Source: Streptomyces sp. CB01580
Lineage (GTDB): Bacteria > Actinomycetota > Actinomycetes > Streptomycetales > Streptomycetaceae
Reading direction: 5' to 3'
Length of the DNA stretch: 64,000 bases
Assembly: GCF_001905795.1 (NCBI RefSeq)
Contig: NZ_LIXJ01000014.1
Coordinates: 62,001 to 126,000, forward strand
Both the position numbers and the translations under genes were made by a program. The notes beneath the pieces were generated by a model. The model searched no databases. It worked only from the letters and a program-made list of their open reading frames with translations, and was not told the origin of the DNA. This document shows positions 57,948 to 64,000 of the stretch, piece after piece. Positions within the stretch are counted from its first letter, which is position 1. Every line of letters begins with the position of its first letter.

Positions 57948-59743
57948 TTCCCAGCCCCTTCGGCAGGTTCTTCGGAGGATTCTTCGACGGAGTCGGGGCC
58001 CGGCCCGCCGGGCCGCCCCTCGTCCGTGTCCGGGTCGGGCGCGTCGCCGTCGGAACCGGTGGGCGCCGGGTCGGGCGCGGTGGGCGCCCGGTCGTGGAGC
58101 GTGAGGGCGAGATCGGCCAGTTCCTCGGAGAGCCTGGCGGACTCGCTGCGGCCGAGGCCGCCCATCTCGACGACGGTGACGCCGTCGGCGCCGCGCACGG
58201 CCCGCACCCAGACCCGTCGCCGCTGGATGAACAGCGAGGCGGCGAGCCCGGCGATCGCGGCGGCCGAACCGCCGAGGGCCCAGCCGCTGGCGGGCTGCTC
58301 GGAGATCTGGAAGCTGGCCCACTCCTCGACGCCCACGAAGGTGATCGAGGCCGCGCCGTCGGGCAGCTTCATCGTGTCGCCGACCGCGAGGCGCTGCTTG
58401 AGGTCGCCGTTCTCGCCGTCCTTGAACGGCTTCATCTTCGTCTTGTCCAGCTGGTACACGTTCTGCGCCAGTCCGGAGTCGGGTCCGAGGTAGCCGTGGT
58501 AGGCGTTGAGCGCGAGCACGGGCATGTCCGCGGCCGGGAACTGGGAGAACATCGTGCCCTTGCCGTCACCCGCGAAGGTCGGCACGAAGAACGCCTGGAA
58601 GCCCAGCTGGGTCTTCTTGCCGCTCTTGTCCCGGTAGCCGTCCAGCACCTTGATCGCGCCGGTCGAGGTGATGTTGTTGTCGATCGGCAGCAGCGGCACG
58701 GCGTTCCGGTAGACCTCCTTGCCGGAGGCGTCCTTGACGGAGACGACCGGCGCGTAGCCGTGCGCGTTCAGATAGACCTTGGTGCCGTCGACGACGAGCG
58801 GCTCGTTGACCCTGATGACGGTCTTCCGCGGCTTGCCGTACGCGCCCTTCTCGTACGTCACACGGGCCTCGAAGGTCCGCGCCGTACCCTTCTGCGGGCC
58901 GCTGCGCTCGTACGTGCCGACGAAGTCGTCGAGCTTGAAGCTGAACGGGGCGAGCCCGTCGTAGTCGAACAGCGACCCGGACTTGAAGTCGTCGTACTGG
59001 GTCAGCGTGTTGGAGAAGCCGTCGCCCTCGACGATCAGCTTGGCGCCCTCGGACTTGAAGAGCTGGCCGTAGCCGAACGCCACCAGCATCACGATCAGGG
59101 AGACGTGGAAGAGCAGGTTCCCGGCCTCGCGCAGGTACCCCTTCTCCGCGGCGACCGCGTCCCCCACCACGTGGGCCCGGAAGCGGCGCCCGCGCAGCGT
59201 GGCGAGCGCGGCCTCGCGGACCTGCTCGGGCTCGGCCTCGGTGCGCCAGGTGGTGTACGCGGGCAGCCGGGTCAGGCGCTTGGGGGCGCCCGGCGGACGG
59301 CTGCGCAGCTGGCCGATGAACTGGCCGGTGCGCGGCACGATGCAGCCGATGAGCGAGATGAACAGCAGGATGTAGATCGCGGAGAACCACACCGAGCTGT
59401 AGACGTCGAAGAACTGGAGCTTCTCGTAGATCGGCGTGAGGGTGGTGTGGGCCTCCTTGAAGGCCTGCACCTTCAGCTCGTCAACGCTGTTCTGCGGGAT
59501 CAGCGAGCCGGGGACGGCACCGAGCGACAGCAGGAAGAGCAGGATCAGCGCGACCCGCATGGAGGTGAGCTGGCGCCAGAACCAGCGGGCCCAGCCGATG
59601 ACCCCCATGGCCGGCAGAGCTGCCGCGCTCTCCTCCCGGGGCGCGGTGGAGAGCTGGGAGCCGGCCGCGCCGAGTTCGGGGGCGCTCTCGTCGCGCCCCT
59701 TCTCCTCGTGCTCGCCGCTCGCGTTGGTCTTGGTCTTGCCCAT
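57944..59743 (-). CDS. resB: System II cytochrome c biogenesis protein ResB
   Basis: A 599-residue membrane protein. After a disordered N-terminus come MGVIGWARWFWRQLTSMRVA with ALILLFLLSLGAVPGSLIPQ (first helix), SSVWFSAIYILLFISLIGCI, and LFHVSLIVMLVAFGYGQLF, then a large extracytoplasmic domain (residues about 230-500), a last helix near 515 and an acidic tail. It forms the CcsBA haem lyase with CcsB. The ATG at 59743 is 6 nt after the ccdA stop; GAGG lies just upstream. It is the third gene of the operon. Confidence 0.95.
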   Translation of the reverse strand: MGKTKTNASGEHEEKGRDESAPELGAAGSQLSTAPREESAAALPAMGVIGWARWFWRQLTSMRVALILLFLLSLGAVPGSLIPQNSVDELKVQAFKEAHTTLTPIYEKLQFFDVYSSVWFSAIYILLFISLIGCIVPRTGQFIGQLRSRPPGAPKRLTRLPAYTTWRTEAEPEQVREAALATLRGRRFRAHVVGDAVAAEKGYLREAGNLLFHVSLIVMLVAFGYGQLFKSEGAKLIVEGDGFSNTLTQYDDFKSGSLFDYDGLAPFSFKLDDFVGTYERSGPQKGTARTFEARVTYEKGAYGKPRKTVIRVNEPLVVDGTKVYLNAHGYAPVVSVKDASGKEVYRNAVPLLPIDNNITSTGAIKVLDGYRDKSGKKTQLGFQAFFVPTFAGDGKGTMFSQFPAADMPVLALNAYHGYLGPDSGLAQNVYQLDKTKMKPFKDGENGDLKQRLAVGDTMKLPDGAASITFVGVEEWASFQISEQPASGWALGGSAAAIAGLAASLFIQRRRVWVRAVRGADGVTVVEMGGLGRSESARLSEELADLALTLHDRAPTAPDPAPTGSDGDAPDPDTDEGRPGGPGPDSVEESSEEPAEGAGK

Positions 59744-59749
59744 GGAACC

Positions 59750-60514
59750 TCAGATCCCCACCGTGAAGCCGTCGGACCAGCCCTGCATCATCTGCATCAG
59801 GTCGGCCCACAGACCGGTCAGCAGGAGCAGACCGGTCACGATCATCATCGCGCCGCCGATCCGCATGACCCATGCGTAGTGGCGCTTGACCCAGCCGAAC
59901 GCACCGAGCGCCTTGCGGAAGGCGACCGCGGCGAGCACGAAGGGCACGCCCAGCCCCAGGCAGTACGCGACGGTCAGGAGCGCCCCGCGTCCGGCGGTGC
60001 CCTGCTCCATCGCGAGGATGCTCACCGAGCTGAGCGTGGGCCCGAGACAGGGCGTCCAGCCGATCCCGAAGAGGGCGCCCAGCAAGGGCGCCCCGGCCAG
60101 TCCGCTCACCGGCCGTTTGTGGATACGGAACTCGCGCTGGGTCATCCAGGGCATCAGCCCCATGAAGAAGATCCCCATCAGGATCATCAGCACGCCGAGG
60201 ATCTTGGAGAGGACCTCGCTGTGCTCCTGGAGGGTCTGGCCGAAGAAGCCGAAGAGTGCGCCGCCGGAGACGAACACGGCGGTGAAGCCGAGCACGAACA
60301 GCGAGGCGCCCGCGACCATGCGGCCCCGCCTGGCCTGAGCCAGGTCGGTGCCGCTGACGCCGGTGACGTACGAGAGGTAGCCGGGGACCAGGGGCAGGAC
60401 GCACGGCGAGAAGAACGAGACGAGCCCGCCGAGCACCGCGAGGGGCAGGGCGACGATCAGCGCCCCGCTCATCACGGTCTCGTTCTGTGCCGGAAGCGCG
60501 GCGAGGGTGAGCAC
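59750..60514 (-). CDS. ccdA: Thiol:disulfide transporter CcdA
   Basis: A 254-residue membrane protein with six helices. It carries electrons across the membrane to keep ResA and apocytochrome thiols reduced. The paired Cys are in SPCVLPLVPGYLSYV and GWTPCLGPTL, the conserved DsbD/CcdA signature. The GTG at 60514 has GGAG about 10 nt upstream and follows the resA stop; an ATG at 60472 is an alternative. Confidence 0.96.
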   Translation of the reverse strand: MLTLAALPAQNETVMSGALIVALPLAVLGGLVSFFSPCVLPLVPGYLSYVTGVSGTDLAQARRGRMVAGASLFVLGFTAVFVSGGALFGFFGQTLQEHSEVLSKILGVLMILMGIFFMGLMPWMTQREFRIHKRPVSGLAGAPLLGALFGIGWTPCLGPTLSSVSILAMEQGTAGRGALLTVAYCLGLGVPFVLAAVAFRKALGAFGWVKRHYAWVMRIGGAMMIVTGLLLLTGLWADLMQMMQGWSDGFTVGI

Positions 60515-60518
60515 GGAG

Positions 60519-61130
60519 TCACTTCTCCGCGATCAGCGGGTCGATCATCTCGTGCAGCTTCTCGGCGTCGAGCGCGACCAGGGAACGGGCGGCGATCCTC
60601 CCGTCCCGGTCCAGGACCACGGTCGAGGGGATGGCCTGCGGGTTCAGCGTGCCCTTGGGGAAGCGGAGCATCAGCTTACCGGTCGGGTCGAAGAAGCTCG
60701 GGTACGGGACGCCGTAGTCCTTCTCAAAGCTCACCGCGGGACCCTTCTGCGCGTCCCGCGTGTTGATCCCGACGAACTCGACGCCCTTGTCCTTCGTCTC
60801 CTTCGCCACCCGGGAGAAGTACTGGGCCTCCAGCCGGCAGGGACCGCACCAGGAGCCCCATACGTTCAGCACGACGACCTTGCCCTTGAAATCGGCGACG
60901 TCGAGCTGCTTGCCGTCGAGGGTCTCCCCGTCGAGCTTCGGGGCGGGCTTGCGGTCCCCCTTGTCGACGGTGGAGATCCCGCCGCTGCCCGTGACGAAGT
61001 TCGTGCTGCCCCCACCGCCGACCTTTTCGTCGTTCCCGCCGCACGCGGTCAGCGTGAGGGCGAGTGCGACGGTCGCCGCGGGGGCGGCGAGCAGGATGAA
61101 GCGGCGTCGAGATGCCCGGCCATAGCTCAT
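60519..61130 (-). CDS. resA: ResA/TlpA-like thiol-disulfide lipoprotein
   Basis: A 203-residue extracytoplasmic thioredoxin-fold reductant for haem attachment. The lipobox is LTAC with Cys30 after a signal helix; the active site is WCGPC (Trp94, Cys95, Cys98). The DPTGKLM and IPSTVVLDRDGRI segments are typical. The Pro before the Cys in the CXXC is CGPC rather than the CEPC of B. subtilis ResA. No Shine-Dalgarno site is seen at 61130; the transcript may be leaderless. It is the first gene of the ccs operon. Confidence 0.95.
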   Translation of the reverse strand: MSYGRASRRRFILLAAPAATVALALTLTACGGNDEKVGGGGSTNFVTGSGGISTVDKGDRKPAPKLDGETLDGKQLDVADFKGKVVVLNVWGSWCGPCRLEAQYFSRVAKETKDKGVEFVGINTRDAQKGPAVSFEKDYGVPYPSFFDPTGKLMLRFPKGTLNPQAIPSTVVLDRDGRIAARSLVALDAEKLHEMIDPLIAEK

Positions 61131-61197
61131 GTGAAAAGTTTCGCATGGCGGTTCCGGCGATCTCGGGCACCCCCCTCAGTGCCCGTAACGCCCCTTG

Positions 61198-62439
61198 TCA
61201 GGCTTTTTTAAAGAAGGCGTTCCAGCCGCCTTCGGGCGCCTGTCCGACACCCAGCGTGCGGAGCTTGTCGAGCACGGCCGGGGTCTGTACGTCGAGCCAG
61301 TCGACGAACTGCTTGAAGGAGACCAGCCGTACATCCGGCTTGTCGGCGATCTTCTTGATCGTTTCCTCGACCGCGTCCATGTAGATGCCGCCGTTCCACT
61401 CCTCGAAGTGGTTTCCGATGTAGAACGGAGCGCGATTCGTCGTGTACGCGCGGTCGAATCCCGCGAGATAGGACCCGGTGGCCTGTTTGCGCCATCCCGG
61501 ATAACGGGACGGCATCCCCTTGGTCGAATTCTGCGACTGGTTGGCGAGGATGTTGTAGTCCATCGAGAGGACCTCGAAGCTGTGCCCGGGGAAGGGCATG
61601 GCCTGCAGCGGCAGGTCCCAGATGCCCTGCCGCTTCTGCGGCCACACCTGCGTCCCGCCGGGGGAACTGGCGTCGTAGCGCCAGCCCATCTTCTTGGCCG
61701 TGGGCAGCAGGTTGTCCTGACCGAGCAGACAGGGGGTACGGGCGCCGACCAGTTCCTTGCGGTAGTCGAAGGGCAGCGGATCGAGATCGGTCCAGCCGGT
61801 ATTGGTGCGCCATTGGGTGACGAAGGAGATCGCCTGGTCGATTTCGCTCTGCCACTGGGCGGGTGTCCAGTTCGCGACCGATCCGGAACCGGCACAGAAA
61901 TGCCCGTTGAAGTGAGTGCCGATCTCGTGTCCGTCGAACCACGCCTGACGGACGTACTTCATCGTCTCCTTGATGTGGTCATCGGTGAGGTAACCGATGT
62001 CGGAGGCGCCGACCGCGTTGTTGGGCGGCCGGTACTTGGACTTCTTCGACTCGGGCAGCAGATAGAGACCGGAGAGGAAGAAGGTCATCGCCGCGTCATG
62101 GTTCTTGGCGAGTTCCAGAAAACGCGGGAAGAGCCCGTTGCCGACCTCGCCCGCCCCGTCCCAGGAAAAGATCACGAACTGCGGCGGCGTCTGTCCGGGT
62201 TCGAGCGGGACCGGCGCCGGGGGCTGGTGCGGCTGCTTGCCGGTGTCCGCGGTGGAACCATCCCCGATCAGCCGGACGTCCTTCTTCGCGGGACCGGTCC
62301 CCCGGCCGCGCCCGTCGGTGCCCTTCCCCTCCGTGGCCCCGGCCTGCTCCGTCCCGGAGGAGCTGCATCCCGCCAGACCGATGGCGGCGGCGGCCCCAAG
62401 TCCGGCTCCGAGCAAACCCCTTCGGCTGATCTCGCGCAT
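61198..62439 (-). CDS. Polysaccharide-deacetylase-like lipoprotein
   Basis: A 413-residue protein with a twin-Arg lipoprotein signal (MREISRRGLLGAGLGAAAAI, then LAGC with Cys25). The soluble domain resembles carbohydrate esterase 4/NodB polysaccharide deacetylases: FVIFSWDGAGEVGNGLF stands in for the usual TFDDG motif, and the metal ligands are likely in HEIGTHFNGHF. Active sites therefore look partly altered. It may modify a wall polymer, or it may be degenerate. GGGGAACG precedes the ATG. It is 67 nt upstream of resA on the same strand. Confidence 0.88.
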   Translation of the reverse strand: MREISRRGLLGAGLGAAAAIGLAGCSSSGTEQAGATEGKGTDGRGRGTGPAKKDVRLIGDGSTADTGKQPHQPPAPVPLEPGQTPPQFVIFSWDGAGEVGNGLFPRFLELAKNHDAAMTFFLSGLYLLPESKKSKYRPPNNAVGASDIGYLTDDHIKETMKYVRQAWFDGHEIGTHFNGHFCAGSGSVANWTPAQWQSEIDQAISFVTQWRTNTGWTDLDPLPFDYRKELVGARTPCLLGQDNLLPTAKKMGWRYDASSPGGTQVWPQKRQGIWDLPLQAMPFPGHSFEVLSMDYNILANQSQNSTKGMPSRYPGWRKQATGSYLAGFDRAYTTNRAPFYIGNHFEEWNGGIYMDAVEETIKKIADKPDVRLVSFKQFVDWLDVQTPAVLDKLRTLGVGQAPEGGWNAFFKKA

Positions 62440-62878
62440 GCGTTCCCCATCTGCGGTCGTTTTGCCTGAAGTCCATACAAACTGGCGAAGGCTTAGATGG
62501 CGGAAACAGCACGGGGGTTCCGCGATTTAGCACAAAGTTCATTGCGGCACCAGAGCCCGAAGGTGATCGAACACACAGTCCAAGAACTGTCCCGTCATCC
62601 GTGGCGGATCAGCGCGCGGCGTGGCGTCGGACGTGGTGCGTCGCAGGACGCACGAGCGCCCGCGTACGAAACGGGGCGCAGCGCGTACGGGAGGCGGCAG
62701 GGCACCACCGCGGGCGCGGCGCGGGCATCGTCGAACGGGACGGGACGCAGCGCGTACGGGACGGGGCGGAGCACCACGGGAGCGCGGGCATCGTCGAACG
62801 GGACGGGGCGGGTACCGGACCCACCGGTCCAGAACCCGCCCCGTCCACGCCGTCCCGAGCCCGCGCCCGGACGCCGGC
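62440..62878. other. Intergenic region with direct repeats and terminator
   Basis: No gene. From about 62670 to 62815 the sequence has direct repeats: cgcagcgcgtacggga at 62678 and 62744, and gcgggcatcgtcgaacggga with cggg following, near 62721 and 62784. At 62801-62846 an inverted repeat of 13 bp (62801-62813 with 62834-62846) is the terminator of the histidine phosphatase gene. Confidence 0.7.
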
Positions 62879-63580
62879 TCAGGCACCGAACGCCTTCGAC
62901 CTCCCCTTCACCGGCTTCGCCCCGGCCCGCAGATGCGGCGGCACCAGGTCCCGGGCCGGCTCGCTGTACCCGACCGACACGATCTTGTCGCCCTGGTAGG
63001 TGAAGCTGGTCAGCGACGCGAGCGTGCACTGACGCTTGCGCGGGTCGTGCCACAGCCGCCGCCGCTCCACGAAGCTCCGCACGATCCAGATCGGCAGCTG
63101 GTGGCTGACGCACACCGCCTCGTGGCCACGCGCCGCGTCCCGGGCGGCGTCCAGGGCGCGCATCATCCGTACGACCTGCTCGATATACGGCTCGCCCCAG
63201 GACGGCCGGAACGGGTTCGTCAGGTGCTTCCAGTTGTCCGGCTTGCGCAGTGCCCCGTCGCCGACGCCAAAGGTCTTGCCCTCGAAGACGTTGGCGGCCT
63301 CGATGAGCCGCTCGTCGGTGGCGATCTCCAGACCGTGCGACGCGGCGATCGGCGCGGCCGTCTCCTGGGCGCGCTCCAGCGGGGAGGCGACGACGTGGGT
63401 GATGTCGCGGCCCTTCAGGTGCCCGGCGACCCGGTCGGCCATCTCCCGGCCCAGCTCGGAGAGGTGGTAGCCGGGGCGGCGCCCGTAGAGCACGCCCTCC
63501 GGGTTGTGCACCTCGCCGTGCCGCATCAGGTGGACGACGGTGATGTCCTTGCCGCCCTCGCGGCTCGTGTTCTCGCTCAT
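62879..63580 (-). CDS. Histidine phosphatase (phosphoglycerate mutase-like) protein
   Basis: A 233-residue member of the histidine phosphatase superfamily. The catalytic RHGE is at Arg20-His21-Gly22 (HLMRHGEVHN), followed by GYHLSELGREMADRVAGHL, ITHVVASPLERAQETA, the second His in CVSHQLPIW near 162, and an acidic catalytic loop. The family includes phosphoglycerate mutases and many broad phosphatases; its real substrate is not known. Its ATG at 63580 overlaps the hemL stop as ATGA, so it is translationally coupled to hemL. Confidence 0.92.
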   Translation of the reverse strand: MSENTSREGGKDITVVHLMRHGEVHNPEGVLYGRRPGYHLSELGREMADRVAGHLKGRDITHVVASPLERAQETAAPIAASHGLEIATDERLIEAANVFEGKTFGVGDGALRKPDNWKHLTNPFRPSWGEPYIEQVVRMMRALDAARDAARGHEAVCVSHQLPIWIVRSFVERRRLWHDPRKRQCTLASLTSFTYQGDKIVSVGYSEPARDLVPPHLRAGAKPVKGRSKAFGA

Positions 63581-64000
63581 GCCGTGGCCTCCGATGCCGC
63601 GCGGGCGGCGGCGGGCAGGGCGGCGGCGATGCGCTCGACGGCCCGCGTGTCGTGGGCGGTCGAGACGAACCAGGACTCGAAGGCGGACGGCGGCAGGTAG
63701 ACGCCCTGCGACAGCAGCGAGTGGAAGAAGGCGGTGAAGCGGAAAGCTTCCTGCCGCTTCGCGTCCTCGTAGTTCCGCACCGGCTGGTCGGTGAAGAAGA
63801 CGGAGAACATGTTGCTCGCGGACTGCACGGTGTGCGCCACGCCCTCCTTGGTCAGCGCGTCGCCGACCAGGCCGCGGATCTCCGCGGAGACCGCGTCCAC
63901 CTTCGCGTACGCCGCGTCGTCGAGCAGCCGCAGCTGGGCGAGCCCGGCGGCGGTGGCGATCGGGTTCCCGGAGAGGGTGCCCGCCTGGTAGACGGGGCCG
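63577..64000 (-). CDS. hemL: Glutamate-1-semialdehyde 2,1-aminomutase (3' part, cut by window edge)
   Basis: The C-terminal 140 residues of a PLP-dependent aminomutase that makes 5-aminolevulinate, the haem and porphyrin precursor. The visible end contains TLSGNPIATAAGLAQLRLL (the GNP motif of class III aminotransferases) in the part before 63900, then MFSVFFTDQPVRNYEDAK and SAFESWFVSTAHDTRAVERI, both typical of HemL. The 5' half, including the PLP lysine, lies outside the window. Its stop is coupled with the downstream phosphatase. It stands near the cytochrome c operon, which needs haem. Confidence 0.92.
   Translation of the reverse strand, partial: GPVYQAGTLSGNPIATAAGLAQLRLLDDAAYAKVDAVSAEIRGLVGDALTKEGVAHTVQSASNMFSVFFTDQPVRNYEDAKRQEAFRFTAFFHSLLSQGVYLPPSAFESWFVSTAHDTRAVERIAAALPAAARAASEATA

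Noticed and set aside
1..64000. tRNA, rRNA, riboswitch, attachment site or IS element.
   Set aside because: No cloverleaf, conserved riboswitch core, transposase or terminal repeats with target duplication could be recognised by eye; a covariance-model scan would be needed to be certain.

Overview
The window is high-GC actinobacterial chromosome, almost certainly from a Streptomyces. The evidence is strong G/C bias at third codon positions, frequent GTG starts, a Scr1-type HTH/DUF397 pair, a spore-associated-protein-like gene, an FO synthase for cofactor F420, futalosine-pathway menaquinone genes and a System II cytochrome c maturation operon next to hemL. Gene order resembles, as far as I recall, the SCO4439 to SCO4494 part of the S. 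coelicolor core chromosome. No rRNA, tRNA, CRISPR array, insertion sequence or prophage was seen.

Layout. 1-9 kb: the end of an unknown gene, a large polytopic membrane protein, a SapA-like secreted protein without a visible start codon, a D-Ala-D-Ala carboxypeptidase with a 400-residue acidic cytoplasmic tail, a GPP34 protein, the HTH/DUF397 pair and a frameshifted gene. 9-17 kb: an SDR, an ADP-ribosylglycohydrolase-fold protein that seems to lack its metal ligands, and a tightly coupled operon (DUF4145/solute-binding-like protein, PfkB sugar or nucleoside kinase, 2H phosphoesterase, inositol-monophosphatase-like phosphatase) preceded by a CorA-like membrane protein. 17-25 kb: thioredoxin-like protein, FO synthase, two tandem RNHCP zinc-binding proteins, an F420-type luciferase-like oxidoreductase, an iron-box-controlled membrane protein and a two-gene DNA repair module. 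25-36 kb: an APC permease and a catabolic cluster (aldehyde dehydrogenase, amidohydrolase, two luciferase-like oxidoreductases, SDR). Some of these promoters share a palindromic operator with the SDR at 9.2 kb.

36-45 kb: ICL/PEP-mutase-family protein, APH-type phosphotransferase, M23 peptidase, MaoC dehydratase/TetR pair, secreted alpha/beta hydrolase, and a dicarboxylate/amino-acid:cation symporter preceded by a 43-codon cysteine-containing leader peptide and a palindromic promoter. 45-52 kb: mqnE plus the UbiX/UbiA/UbiD-like genes of late menaquinone synthesis, with an Lrp regulator, a 44-residue protein and a rhomboid protease among them. 52-64 kb: a STAND-like ATPase coupled to a membrane-anchored periplasmic-binding-fold protein, then resA-ccdA-resB-ccsB (cytochrome c assembly), a polysaccharide-deacetylase-like lipoprotein, a histidine phosphatase and the 3' part of hemL. 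The right third is thus largely respiratory: quinone, haem precursor and cytochrome c maturation.

Most promising for follow-up are the leader-peptide-controlled symporter at 43.6 kb, the coupled nucleotide/sugar-phosphate operon at 11.5-15.2 kb, the shared TCTGACG-N3-CGTCAGA operators, and the STAND ATPase/binding-protein pair. All functional assignments rest on reading motifs by eye; no database search was run.
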